DNA of 64,000 nt, from contig NZ_BMNE01000005.1 in the NCBI RefSeq assembly GCF_014646295.1, forward strand, positions 411,743 to 475,742, in the 5' to 3' direction. Each line of letters opens with the position of its first letter. Within the stretch, counting starts at the first letter, position 1. The notes beneath the pieces are model-generated. The model did no database searches. It was not told the DNA's origin and saw only the letters and a list, made by a program, of their open reading frames with translations. A program made the position numbers and the translations under genes. Positions 25,026 through 33,636 of the stretch are shown here, in pieces. This DNA comes from Nocardia rhizosphaerihabitans (GTDB taxonomy: Bacteria; Actinomycetota; Actinomycetes; Mycobacteriales; Mycobacteriaceae).

Positions 25026-25973
25026 TCACAGTGCGCGCAGCACTCCACCGCGCCGGCCGGCTCGGTGCAGTTCGCCGAGCCAGTCGCCCACACCGGGAAC
25101 GATGCCGGTGATCTCCCAGCGCGTGTGCTCGTTGTAGGCGGTGCGACCGCGGTAACCCGCCTCGACAACATCGCCGAGGCTGCCGTCCGCCCGCAGGGTG
25201 TCCCGCGCGGTGACCAGCGCCGCGATCGTCTCGTCGAGCACCTGCCCGAGCGCGGCGGCATTCGGTTCACAGATGGCGCGCACCAGATCGGGCGCGGTCC
25301 CTGCCACCCGCGTGCCGTCGCGGAAGGACCCCGCGGCCAGGCCGAGCGACAGCGCGCCACCGGCCGCGCCCGCCGCCGCCAGCGCTTCGGCCAGCACGTG
25401 CGGCAGATGCGAGATCCGCGCGACCGCCTGATCGTGCTCGTCGGCGACCACCGGAACCACGACCGAACCGCAGTCCAGCGCCAGCCGCACCACCCGCGTC
25501 CACGGCTCGACCCTGGTGCCCTCGTCGACGCCGACCGCCCACACCGCGCCGCGGAACAGCTCAGGATCGGTTGCCGCCCAGCCCGATTCGGCCGTCCCCG
25601 CCATCGGATGCCCGCCGACGTAGTTCGCCTCGATACTGTGCTTGCGCACCGCGTCGGCGACCGGGCCCTTGATGCTCACCACATCGGTCAGCGGGCACCG
25701 CGGCGCGACGGCGGCGATCTCGGCGAGGATGTGCTCGACCGCGGGCATCGGCACCGCGAGGACAAGCAGCGCGTCGGTGTCGGCGGCCCGGCGCAGCACC
25801 GCGGGCAACTCGCCGGAGACGTCGAATCCGTCTCGACGCGCCGCCTCCGCACCCGAATCCGACCGGTTGTAGCCGAACGCCTCGTACCCCGCCGCGACCG
25901 CAGCGCGCAGCAGTGAGCCGCCGATCAAGCCGGTTCCGAGGACGCAGACAGGGGCACGCTGGACGAGGGTCAT
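25026..25973 (-). CDS. tyrA: Prephenate dehydrogenase (tyrosine biosynthesis)
   Basis: 315 aa from ATG 25973. NAD(P)-dependent oxidative decarboxylation of prephenate to 4-hydroxyphenylpyruvate. Rossmann motif VLGTGLIGGS at ~10-19, KGPVADAV, the catalytic His region GGHPMAGTAESGW at ~125, and the helical dimerisation domain with ISHLPHVLAEAL (second conserved His). No ACT domain is present, so feedback control by tyrosine is not obvious. The open frame continues about 100 codons upstream but is antisense to the next gene. Its product is a substrate for an aromatic aminotransferase such as the one at 12595-13671. Confidence 0.93.
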   Translation of the reverse strand: MTLVQRAPVCVLGTGLIGGSLLRAAVAAGYEAFGYNRSDSGAEAARRDGFDVSGELPAVLRRAADTDALLVLAVPMPAVEHILAEIAAVAPRCPLTDVVSIKGPVADAVRKHSIEANYVGGHPMAGTAESGWAATDPELFRGAVWAVGVDEGTRVEPWTRVVRLALDCGSVVVPVVADEHDQAVARISHLPHVLAEALAAAGAAGGALSLGLAAGSFRDGTRVAGTAPDLVRAICEPNAAALGQVLDETIAALVTARDTLRADGSLGDVVEAGYRGRTAYNEHTRWEITGIVPGVGDWLGELHRAGRRGGVLRAL

Positions 25974-26031
25974 CGGAACAGATTGGCACACGAGTTCATC
26001 ATTACGGGCGGGACAGACTACCGTTTGGTCC

Positions 26032-26571
26032 ATGGCAGCACAGCGCTCGGGCTCGAACAGGGCGACGTCGGATGACGACTTCGACGTCGAAGGGTTCGCC
26101 ATGGCGGTGGTCCGCGAAGAAGGCACGTGGCGATGCAGTCCACTGAGCCACGACGCGCTCGTGGATTTGTCGGCCGCCGAGACCGAATTGAAGGCATTGC
26201 GCAGCTCGGGGGCGGTGTTCGGGCTGCTCGACGTCGATGACGAGTTCTTCATCGTGTTGCGTCCCGCGCCGAGCGGCACCCGCCTGCTCGTCTCGGACGC
26301 GACCGCCGCGATCGACTACGACATCGCCGCCGACGTCCTCGACGCGCTCAACATCGAGATCCCCGACATCGACCCCGACGAACTCGACGACATCGAACCG
26401 TGGGAAGAGGGTGACCTCGGCGTACTGGCCGACCTCGGCCTGCCGGAACCGGTGCTCGCCGTGATCCTCGCCGAGACCGACCTCTACCCCGACGAGCAGC
26501 TGGGCATGATCGCCCAGCGGCTCGGCTTCGCCACCGAATTCGCGGCGGTCCTGGACAAACTGCCTCGGTGA
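26032..26571 (+). CDS. tRNA adenosine deaminase-associated protein
   Basis: 179 aa, very acidic (runs of Asp/Glu around 115-140). This actinobacterial family is found directly upstream of tadA and corresponds to Rv3753c; its role is not known. It starts at ATG with TACCGT seven bases upstream and no ribosome site, a leaderless pattern, and so probably carries the promoter for tadA too. The stop overlaps tadA by 4 bp (GTGA). Confidence 0.85.
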   Translation: MAAQRSGSNRATSDDDFDVEGFAMAVVREEGTWRCSPLSHDALVDLSAAETELKALRSSGAVFGLLDVDDEFFIVLRPAPSGTRLLVSDATAAIDYDIAADVLDALNIEIPDIDPDELDDIEPWEEGDLGVLADLGLPEPVLAVILAETDLYPDEQLGMIAQRLGFATEFAAVLDKLPR

Positions 26572-27017
26572 CCGACGAAGACATGGTGCGCGCCGCGATC
26601 GCGGCCGCCGAGGGCGCCGACCCGCGCGATGTGCCGGTCGGCGCCGTCGTCTTCGATGCCGACGGCCGGGAACTCGCGCGCGCGACGAACGCCAGGGAAG
26701 CCCTCGGCGACCCCACCGCGCACGCCGAGATCCTCGCGCTGCGCGCCGCCGCCGCTGTCCACGGCGACGGCTGGCGACTCGAAGGCGCGACCCTGGCCGT
26801 CACCCTGGAACCGTGCACCATGTGCGCGGGCGCGCTCGTGCTGGCAAGGGTCGGCAAGGTCGTCTTCGGCGCCTGGGAACCCAAGACCGGCGCCGTCGGC
26901 TCGCTCTGGGACGTCGTGCGCGATCGCCGGCTCAACCACCGTCCCGAGGTCCGCGGCGGCATCCTCGAAACCGAGTGCGCCGCCCTCCTCGACGATTTCT
27001 TCCGAACCCAGCGCTGA
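26568..27017 (+). CDS. tadA: tRNA(adenine34) deaminase TadA
   Basis: 149 aa. Deaminates A34 to inosine in tRNA-Arg(ACG), the tRNA encoded at 14709-14781. Zinc site: HAE (with the catalytic Glu) in DPTAHAEILALR, and PCTMC in LEPCTMCAGALVLARV. Length and motifs are those of the bacterial enzyme. GTG start inside the stop of the upstream gene, hence translational coupling. tRNA-Ser(CGA) follows 46 bp downstream. Confidence 0.95.
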   Translation: MTDEDMVRAAIAAAEGADPRDVPVGAVVFDADGRELARATNAREALGDPTAHAEILALRAAAAVHGDGWRLEGATLAVTLEPCTMCAGALVLARVGKVVFGAWEPKTGAVGSLWDVVRDRRLNHRPEVRGGILETECAALLDDFFRTQR

Positions 27018-27063
27018 CCAGCCGATTTAACGATCAGGCACCCCCTCCGGTATCGTAGTCGGC

Positions 27064-27154
27064 GGTGGCGTGTCCGAGCGGCCTAAGGAGCACGCCTCGA
27101 AAGCGTGTGACGGGTAACCCCCGTCCGAGGGTTCAAATCCCTCCGCCACCGCCA
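27064..27154 (+). tRNA. tRNA-Ser (anticodon CGA)
   Basis: Acceptor arms GGTGGCG and CGCCACC, anticodon loop CTCGAAA giving CGA, a long variable arm, and T-loop GGTTCAAATCC; CCA encoded at 27152-27154. TATCGT at 27051-27056 would place the transcript start at the mature 5' end. Confidence 0.96.
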
Positions 27155-27155
27155 C

Positions 27156-27197
27156 AGAGCCCCTCACCTGATATGCCAGGTGAGGGGCTCTTTTTTT
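27156..27197 (+). terminator. Strong intrinsic terminator after tRNA-Ser(CGA)
   Basis: A 15-bp perfect stem (27156-27170 with 27177-27191), a 6-nt loop and a run of seven T. It is the clearest rho-independent terminator in the window. Confidence 0.93.
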
Positions 27198-27249
27198 GAC
27201 CGGACGTAATACACTGGTAGTACCGAAATCCGGGAAGGAACGATGTCTT

Positions 27250-27498
27250 ATGCGCGGGCGACAGCCGCCACCCGCGAAGTCCGGGATCGGGCTCGGGGGG
27301 AAGCTTATGGTTCTCGTCGTTCTCGGCTGGGTAGCCGTCGGGCTGCTCGCTGCGGGCCAGCGACATTACTTCGCGCACCTACCCAAGGAATGCTCCGACT
27401 GGGCCACGATCGCGGTCACCGCCGCCGCGGGTCCGGCCAACTATGTCGGCCTGAACCCGCGGGTCAGCGAGTGCGAGGTACCCCAACCGAGCCAATAG
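27250..27498 (+). CDS. Small single-pass membrane protein with C-terminal Cys pair
   Basis: 82 aa from ATG 27250. A basic N-terminus, one hydrophobic helix (~15-33, KLMVLVVLGWVAVGLLAAG), then a ~45-residue tail with two Cys (PKECSDW and SECEVP) that could form a disulfide outside the cell. GGAAGGA lies upstream at slightly long spacing and also precedes an ATG in another frame (27243), whose product looks random. It ends 6 bp before the convergent MMPL gene. No family is recognised. Confidence 0.6.
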   Translation: MRGRQPPPAKSGIGLGGKLMVLVVLGWVAVGLLAAGQRHYFAHLPKECSDWATIAVTAAAGPANYVGLNPRVSECEVPQPSQ

Positions 27499-27503
27499 CC
27501 CGG

Positions 27504-29792
27504 TCAGGTGTGCGCGGGTACCGGGGTCTTGGCCTGCTGCTGTAGTTCGCGCAGGCGAGCGCCCTCGACGTCGATGTCGGGGACGATCTTGTCCAGCCAC
27601 TTCGGCAGCCACCATGCCCATTTGCCGAGCAGCACCAGCAGCGCGGGGATGAGCACCATGCGGACGACGAACGCGTCCAGGGCGACACCGGCCGCGAGCG
27701 CGAAGCCCATGGACTTGGCGGTGACGTCGGACTCGAGCAGGAACGAGCCGAACACCGAGATCATGATGATCGCCGCCGAGGTGACCACGCGCGCGCCGTG
27801 GTGATAGCCCTTGACCACGGCGTCGGTGGGGTCGGCGCCGTGCACGTATTCCTCGCGCATGCGGGTCACCAGGAACACTTGGTAGTCCATGGCCAGGCCG
27901 AAGACCAAGCCGATCAACATGATCGGCAGGAAACTGACCAGCGGATGCGGGTCCTGGATGAGGCCGAGCTTGCCCTCCTGGAAGATCAGCACCGTCGCGC
28001 CGAAGGTGGCCGCCATCGACAGCAGGAAGCCGAGCGCGGCCGTCAGCGGGACCAGGATCGAACGGAACACCAGGATCAGCAGGATGAACGCGGCGCCCGC
28101 CACGATCGCCATGTAGGGGACGATCTTGCTGAGCAGCACGTGGTCGATGTCGGCGTAGATCGCGGTGGTTCCGGTGATGCCGTACGACATCTTGTACTGG
28201 TCGTTCAGCGCGGGCTCGGCGTCGCGGGCCGACTGCACCAGATCCTTGGTCGACTGCGCGTTCGGCCCGGACTTGGGGATGCCGTTGATCAGTGCGCCCG
28301 CCCCGTCCTGGCTGAGCTGCGGTTCGGTGACCAGCTCCATATCGGGATAGGACTGGAGCTTCTCGCGCAACGCGAGGAGGGCGGCTTGGCGCTGGTCGAC
28401 GGGGGTGTCGCTGAGGTCGACGGCGATCTGCAGCACGCCGTTGCTGCCCTCGCCGAAGCCCTCGGTGCGCAGGTCGTAGGCCTTACGGACGGTGGTCGAC
28501 TTGGGCAGGCTGTCCTCGCCGGGCAGGCCCAGATTCAGGTTGATCGCGGGCGCGGCCAGCAGACCGAGGGCGACGATCGCCAGGATCATCGTCACCGCGG
28601 GCCATTTCGCGATCACCCGCGCGAAGCGCATGCCGTTGGTGACGACAGTGTCGTCTTCTGGATCGTGCTGGGCGATTCCGGGCAGCTTCGGTTTGAACAG
28701 GTGCCTGCCGAACGCGCCGAGCAGGGCGGGCATCAGCGTGATCGCGGTGAGCACCGCGAAGGCCGCCGCGACCGCGCCGCCCAGACCCATGAAGGTCAGG
28801 AACCGCACGCCCACGATGCTCAGGCCGACCAGCGCGATGATGACGGTCAGCCCGGCGAACACCACCGCCGAACCGGCCGTGCCCAGCGCGCTACCGGCCG
28901 CTTCCTCGGGCGAATCCTGCACCGCCAGTTCGTGTTTGTATCTGGACACGATGAACAGCGCGTAGTCGATCGAGAGCGCGATGCCGATCATCGAGGCCAG
29001 GAACGTGGTGAAGCTGGGGATCGACAGCACCGAGGTGGACAGGAAGATCAGCGAGGTGGCCGCGCCGAGCCCGACGATCGCGGTGATGATCGGCACGAAC
29101 GCCGCGACGATCGCGCCGAACGCCACGACCATGACCACCAGGGCCACCGCCATACCGATCATTTCCGACTTGCCGCTTGGCATCTCCTGTTCCATCGCGA
29201 TCGTGCCGCTGATCTCGACCGTCAGCCCGGCGGCGCGGGCGGCGTCACCGACGCTGTAGGCGGCCTCGCGGTCGGCGGCGGTGATGTCGGCGAATTCCTT
29301 GATGGTGAACGGGACGCTGAAATACGCGACCGTGTCGGGGTCGGTCTTGTTCAGCACGTTCAGCGGCGCGCCGCTACAGGTCGACGGATCGCGCTGCGGG
29401 CCGAGGCAGCCCATCTCCTCGGTCATGGTGATCGGATTCGGGATCGGCTTGCTGTGATCGACGATGTCGAGCTGCTCCAGCCTGCCGATCATCGCGTCCA
29501 GCGCCTGCCGGTTGGCCGGATCGGTGAGCTTCTGCCCGGCCGGCGCACCGACGACATAGGTGCCGGTGACGGCATCGAAGGCGAAGGCCTCGGACATGCC
29601 GGGGAAGTGTTTGTCGAGGATTTCGGTGGCCCGCTCCGACGGCAGGTTGGGCATGCTGAAGTCGTCGGTCATCGGTTTCTGCAGCTGGGCGCCGAGGGCG
29701 CCGAGCACGAAGAAACACACCAACCAGATGGGCAGCACGATCCATTTGCGGCGAAAGGCCAGCTTGCCCCACCGGTACAGATAGACGGACAC
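27504..29792 (-). CDS. MMPL-family (RND) transporter, copy 1
   Basis: 762 aa. RND-superfamily exporter of the MmpL type: 12 membrane helices in two halves, each with a periplasmic domain after the first helix. The paired Asp-Tyr proton-relay motifs are visible (ALSIDYALFIVSR and LAMDYQVFLVTR). There is no long C-terminal cytoplasmic domain, unlike MmpL3. GTG start with AGGAG six bases upstream. It is highly similar along its length to the next MMPL gene, from which a terminator separates it, so the pair is a tandem duplication with separate 3' ends. Likely cargo is a lipid, siderophore or drug. Confidence 0.92.
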   Translation of the reverse strand: MSVYLYRWGKLAFRRKWIVLPIWLVCFFVLGALGAQLQKPMTDDFSMPNLPSERATEILDKHFPGMSEAFAFDAVTGTYVVGAPAGQKLTDPANRQALDAMIGRLEQLDIVDHSKPIPNPITMTEEMGCLGPQRDPSTCSGAPLNVLNKTDPDTVAYFSVPFTIKEFADITAADREAAYSVGDAARAAGLTVEISGTIAMEQEMPSGKSEMIGMAVALVVMVVAFGAIVAAFVPIITAIVGLGAATSLIFLSTSVLSIPSFTTFLASMIGIALSIDYALFIVSRYKHELAVQDSPEEAAGSALGTAGSAVVFAGLTVIIALVGLSIVGVRFLTFMGLGGAVAAAFAVLTAITLMPALLGAFGRHLFKPKLPGIAQHDPEDDTVVTNGMRFARVIAKWPAVTMILAIVALGLLAAPAINLNLGLPGEDSLPKSTTVRKAYDLRTEGFGEGSNGVLQIAVDLSDTPVDQRQAALLALREKLQSYPDMELVTEPQLSQDGAGALINGIPKSGPNAQSTKDLVQSARDAEPALNDQYKMSYGITGTTAIYADIDHVLLSKIVPYMAIVAGAAFILLILVFRSILVPLTAALGFLLSMAATFGATVLIFQEGKLGLIQDPHPLVSFLPIMLIGLVFGLAMDYQVFLVTRMREEYVHGADPTDAVVKGYHHGARVVTSAAIIMISVFGSFLLESDVTAKSMGFALAAGVALDAFVVRMVLIPALLVLLGKWAWWLPKWLDKIVPDIDVEGARLRELQQQAKTPVPAHT

Positions 29793-29914
29793 GGTTTTCT
29801 CCTCGCGGTGATCGGTGCGGAGCGCGGATCGGGAGATACAGCCGGTCGAACTAATCCTGAGTCTGGTGCCAGCTCACCGCGATATCAAGCAACCTGCCAG
29901 CCCCGGTGGGGCGA

Positions 29915-29958
29915 AAAACACGACGACCCCGCAATCCTGGAGTGGATTGCGGGGTCGT
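29915..29958 (-). terminator. Intrinsic terminator between the two MMPL genes
   Basis: A 15-bp perfect stem (29923-29937 with 29944-29958) lies 15 bp after the stop of the upstream MMPL gene. On the minus strand it is followed by CGTGTTTTTCG. It ends the transcript of MMPL copy 2. Confidence 0.88.
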
Positions 29959-29972
29959 GCGATGCACAGAGG

Positions 29973-32267
29973 TCAGGCGACCGGAACCGGGTGCTTCACC
30001 GTCTCGGCGCCCTGGTTACGCAGCTGCTCGAGCTTGGAACCCTCGACGTCGATATCGGGCAGGATGCGGTCGAGCCACTTCGGGATCCACCAGGACCACT
30101 TGCCCATGATGACCAGCAACGCGGGCACGACGACCATGCGGACGATGAAGGCGTCGATCGCCACACCGGCGGCCAGCGCGAAGCCGAAGGACTTCGCGGT
30201 GACATCGGTTTCCAGGATGAACGAGCCGAACACCGAGATCATGATGATCGCCGCCGAGGTCACGACGCGAGCGCCGTGGTGGTAGCCGGAGACCATCGCG
30301 TCCTTGGGCGACTTGCCGTGCACGAATTCCTCGCGCATGCGGGTCACCAGGAACACCTGGTAGTCCATCGCCAAGCCGAACACCAAGCCGATCAACATGA
30401 TCGGCAGGAAGCTGACCAGCGGCTGCGGATCCTCGATCAGGCCGAGCTTGCCCTCCTGGAAGATCAGCACGGTCGCACCGAAGGTCGCGCCCATGGAGAG
30501 CAGGAACCCGAGGGCCGCGGTGAGCGGAACCAGGATCGAGCGGAACACCAGGATCAGCAGGACGAACGCGGCGCCCGCCACGATCGCCAGGTACGGCACG
30601 ATCTTGCTGAGCAGCACGTGGTCGACATCGGCGTAGATGGCGGTGGTGCCGGTGATGCCGTACTCCATGCCGTACTGGGCCTTCAGCTCGCCTTCGGCGC
30701 CGCGCGCCTCGGCGACCAGGTCCTTGGTGGCCTGGTTGTTCGGGCCCGACTTCGGCACGCCGTTGAGCATGGCGCCCTGCTTGTTCTCGCTCCACTGCGG
30801 CTCGGTGACGTAGTCCATGCCCTCGTAGGAGGCGAGCCGGTCGCGCAGCGCGCCGACCGCGGCTTCACGCTGGTCCTCGGGCACCGCGCTCAGGTCGGTG
30901 ACGACCATCAGCACGCCGTTGCTGCCCTCGCCGAAGCCCTCGGTGCGCAGCTCGTAGGCCTTACGGACGGTGGAGGTCTTCGGCATCGAGTCCTCGCCGG
31001 GCAGACCCAGGTTCAGGCCGGCCGCGGGGGCGGCGAGCGCGCCGAGCACGACCACCGACAGGATCAGCGCGACCCACGGCGCCTTGCCGATCAGGCGGGC
31101 GAAACGCTGGCCGTTGGTGACCGAGCTCTCGTCCTCCGGGTCGTGCTGGGCGACCAGCGGCAGCTTCGGCTTGAACAGCGACTTGCCGAACGCGCCCATC
31201 AGCGCGGGCATCAGGGTGATCGCGGTGAGCACCGCGAAACCGGCGGCGATGGCGCCGCCGAGACCCATGAAGGTCAGGAACTGCACGCCGACGATGCCGA
31301 GCGCGCCGAGCGCGATGATGACGGTCAGACCGGCGAACACGACGGCAGAACCGGCGGTGCCGAGCGCGGTACCGGCGGCTTCCTCGGCCGAATCACGCAC
31401 GGCCAGTTCGTGCTTGTAGCGCGAGACGATGAACAGCGCGTAGTCGATCGAGAGCGCGATACCGATCATCGAGGCGAGGAAGGTGGTGAAGCTGGGCACC
31501 TCCATCACCGAGGTACCGAGCATGATCAGCGAGGTCGCGGCGCCGAGGCCGACGATGGCGGTCACGATCGGCACGACCGCGGCGACGATGGCGCCGAAGG
31601 CGACCACCATCACGATCAGCGCGACGCCCATGCCGATCAGTTCGGACTTGCCGCTCGGCTGCTCCTGCTTCATCGCGACAGAACCGCTCAGCTCCACGGT
31701 CAGGCCGGCGTTGCGGGCTTCGGCGGCGACGTCGTAGGCGGCGTCACGCTCGGCGTCGGTCACATCGGTGACGGCCTTGATGCTGAACGGGACGTTCAGC
31801 ACCGCGACGGTATTCGGCGCGGTCGAGCTGAGCACGTTGAGCGGCGCGCCCGAGCACTGCGACGGGTCCGGGTTGCTCAGGCAGCCCATCTTGTCGGTCA
31901 GCTCGATCGGGCTCATGAGCGGCTTCTCGTGATCGACGATCGGCAGCTCACCGAGCTTGGTGATGAAGGCATCGATCGCGGCGCGGTTGGCCGGGTCGGT
32001 CAGCTGCTGACCCTCCGGTGCGCCGATCACATAGGTGCCGGAGACGGCGTCGAACTTGAACTGTTCGGACATGCCGGGGAAGTGCTTGTCGAGGATCTCG
32101 TTGGCACGCGCCGAGGGCAGCGAGGGCATACTGAAGTCGTTGGTCATCGGCTTGCTGAGCGTCGCGCCCAGGCCGCCGAGCAGGACGAACAGCAGTAGCC
32201 AGACCGGCAACACGATCCATTTGCGGCGGAAAGCGAACTTTCCCCATCTGTACAGGTATACGGACAC
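29973..32267 (-). CDS. MMPL-family (RND) transporter, copy 2
   Basis: 764 aa. Same architecture as its downstream paralogue, including ALSIDYALFIVSR and LAMDYQVFLVTR. GTG start with AGGAG nine bases upstream; both copies begin MSVYLYRWGK. It is divergent from the TetR gene across 204 bp that hold two palindromic operators, so this copy is the likely direct TetR target. Relaxed constraint on the duplicated sequence leaves a very long antisense open frame that I do not regard as a gene. Confidence 0.92.
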   Translation of the reverse strand: MSVYLYRWGKFAFRRKWIVLPVWLLLFVLLGGLGATLSKPMTNDFSMPSLPSARANEILDKHFPGMSEQFKFDAVSGTYVIGAPEGQQLTDPANRAAIDAFITKLGELPIVDHEKPLMSPIELTDKMGCLSNPDPSQCSGAPLNVLSSTAPNTVAVLNVPFSIKAVTDVTDAERDAAYDVAAEARNAGLTVELSGSVAMKQEQPSGKSELIGMGVALIVMVVAFGAIVAAVVPIVTAIVGLGAATSLIMLGTSVMEVPSFTTFLASMIGIALSIDYALFIVSRYKHELAVRDSAEEAAGTALGTAGSAVVFAGLTVIIALGALGIVGVQFLTFMGLGGAIAAGFAVLTAITLMPALMGAFGKSLFKPKLPLVAQHDPEDESSVTNGQRFARLIGKAPWVALILSVVVLGALAAPAAGLNLGLPGEDSMPKTSTVRKAYELRTEGFGEGSNGVLMVVTDLSAVPEDQREAAVGALRDRLASYEGMDYVTEPQWSENKQGAMLNGVPKSGPNNQATKDLVAEARGAEGELKAQYGMEYGITGTTAIYADVDHVLLSKIVPYLAIVAGAAFVLLILVFRSILVPLTAALGFLLSMGATFGATVLIFQEGKLGLIEDPQPLVSFLPIMLIGLVFGLAMDYQVFLVTRMREEFVHGKSPKDAMVSGYHHGARVVTSAAIIMISVFGSFILETDVTAKSFGFALAAGVAIDAFIVRMVVVPALLVIMGKWSWWIPKWLDRILPDIDVEGSKLEQLRNQGAETVKHPVPVA

Positions 32268-32365
32268 GAGGGTGTGCTCCTAGCGCGAAGAACTCGGGTG
32301 GGATCAGGCTCGTAGACAGCACTTGCGGGTCGTCCCCTGTTGGACCCGCCTCCACATCGTCGTTT

Positions 32366-32404
32366 TCTGCCTACCGTGCGGTAGGTAGAATACCGATACG
32401 GTAA
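32366..32404. promoter_or_regulatory. Double palindromic operator for the adjacent TetR regulator
   Basis: Two inverted repeats share TACCG...CGGTA half-sites: CCTACCG-TG-CGGTAGG (32371-32386, extended by TTCT/AGAA) and TACCG-ATA-CGGTA (32392-32404). Their centres are ~20 bp apart, two helical turns. A TAGAAT -10 hexamer (32387-32392) lies between them, so binding should shut off the tetR promoter and probably the divergent MMPL promoter. Confidence 0.75.
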
Positions 32405-32471
32405 GTGGAGGGGCAACCTCAATTTTTGGGGGCGCCGCCGTGGTCACACCGAATCATGGGAGGATCCCCCG

Positions 32472-33065
32472 ATGGCTGCCCGAGACATCGCCGATACCGT
32501 CACCGCAGGTAGAAGCACCAAACAGGCGATCCGTGACGCCGCGGTCCAGCTGTTCGCGGCCAAGGGATTCGAGCAGGCGAGCCTGCGTGAGGTCGCCGAT
32601 ATGGTGGGAATCACAAAGGCCTCGCTCTACTACCACTACCCGTCGAAGCTCGATCTGCTGATCGCGATCATCGATCCGATCATCGATCACATGCGCGACA
32701 TCGTCGAAGACATCGACGCGGTCCCGTACAACGACGAGGGCATCCGCGCGGTCCTGCGCACCTACCTGCGCGGGATGATCCGGCACCGCGACGCGGGTGC
32801 GCTCTGCGTGCGCGACACCGCCGCGATCGTCAACGCGATCGCCGATCGTTACCCCGATCTGATGGAACCGACCAGGGAACTGCGGGTGTGGCTGGCCGGT
32901 CCCGACCCGACGCAGGAGTCCCTGCTGCGCGCCGCCGCCGCGATAGAGGTGCTCGGTGTCGCGCTGCTGTCGACCGAACTGGCGCCCGGCGCCAGCGACA
33001 CCATGGTGGAGAAGACCCTGCTCGACGCGGCGACCTGCGTACTGACAGCGTGCGGGACCGCGTAA
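32472..33065 (+). CDS. TetR-family repressor, probable regulator of the MMPL genes
   Basis: 197 aa. HTH at ~20-65 (REVADMVGITKASLYYHYPSKLDLL), typical of TetR, and a helical ligand domain of usual length. GGGAGGAT five bases before ATG. It is divergent from MMPL copy 2, with the double operator between; this arrangement usually means autorepression plus control of the exporter by its substrate. It is followed after 10 bp by the Rrf2 gene, which seems to have its own leaderless promoter. Confidence 0.88.
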   Translation: MAARDIADTVTAGRSTKQAIRDAAVQLFAAKGFEQASLREVADMVGITKASLYYHYPSKLDLLIAIIDPIIDHMRDIVEDIDAVPYNDEGIRAVLRTYLRGMIRHRDAGALCVRDTAAIVNAIADRYPDLMEPTRELRVWLAGPDPTQESLLRAAAAIEVLGVALLSTELAPGASDTMVEKTLLDAATCVLTACGTA

Positions 33066-33075
33066 GTTCGAGACC

Positions 33076-33552
33076 GTGCATATCACCGCCAGGGTCGATT
33101 ACGCGGTGCGAACGTTGCTCGAGCTCGCCGCGGCCGACGGAGTCGTCAAGGCCGAGGCCATCGCCGCCGCAGCGCAGATCCCACCGAAGGTGCTCGAGAC
33201 CGTCCTGTCCGAGCTGCGCCGCGCCGAACTCGTGCTGAGCAGGCGCGGACCCGACGGGGGCTATCGCCTCGCCAGGCCGGCGCCGGAGATCTCGGTGGCC
33301 GACGTGATCCGTGCCGTGGAATCGCCGCTGGCCTCGGTGCGCGGGCAGCGCCCCGAGGACGTGCGCTATCCCGGCGCCGCCGAACCGTTGCAGCAGGTGT
33401 GGATCGCGCTGCGGGTCAATATCAGGGCCGTGCTGGAGAACGTCTCGATCGCCGATATCGCGGCGGATCGGCTGCCGGGTTTCATCGGCGAACTCGTCGC
33501 GGATCCGGGCGCGTGGGCGCGTCGCGAGCCGCGGACACCCGCCGCGCCGTGA
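33076..33552 (+). CDS. Rrf2-family regulator without cysteines
   Basis: 158 aa. Winged-helix Rrf2 protein: MHITARVDYAVRTLLELA at the start, recognition region QIPPKVLETVLSELRRAELV, and wing GPDGGYRLARPA. Fe-S members (IscR, NsrR, RsrR) hold their cluster with Cys around residues 90-110; this protein has no Cys at all, so it cannot be a Cys-ligated cluster sensor. GTG start with TAAGTT seven bases upstream and no ribosome site, a leaderless pattern. Located between TetR and an ABC exporter pair. Confidence 0.85.
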   Translation: MHITARVDYAVRTLLELAAADGVVKAEAIAAAAQIPPKVLETVLSELRRAELVLSRRGPDGGYRLARPAPEISVADVIRAVESPLASVRGQRPEDVRYPGAAEPLQQVWIALRVNIRAVLENVSIADIAADRLPGFIGELVADPGAWARREPRTPAAP

Positions 33553-33553
33553 G

Positions 33554-33581
33554 TTGTCCACAGGCCGGGAACTTATCCACA
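33554..33581. promoter_or_regulatory. Pair of DnaA-box nonamers
   Basis: TTGTCCACA (33554-33562, the actinobacterial consensus) and TTATCCACA (33573-33581) lie in direct orientation 19 bp apart, immediately after the Rrf2 stop codon and ~55 bp before the ABC operon. Confidence 0.55.
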
Positions 33582-33636
33582 GGCATGTGAAAACATCGCG
33601 TCACCGGTTACCTGCACGCGGTAGCCTGCGACCATC

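Noticed and set aside
27243..27545. 100-codon frame starting at ATG 27243
   Set aside because: Although its ATG is nearer to GGAAGGA, the product is Arg/Gly-rich with no helix, while the +1-shifted frame encodes a clear membrane protein.
27798..32198. 1466-codon open frame on the plus strand across both MMPL genes
   Set aside because: It is the antisense of the two MMPL coding sequences, rich in Asp/His/Gln/Arg as expected from reverse-frame GC bias, and repeats itself because the genes are duplicates.
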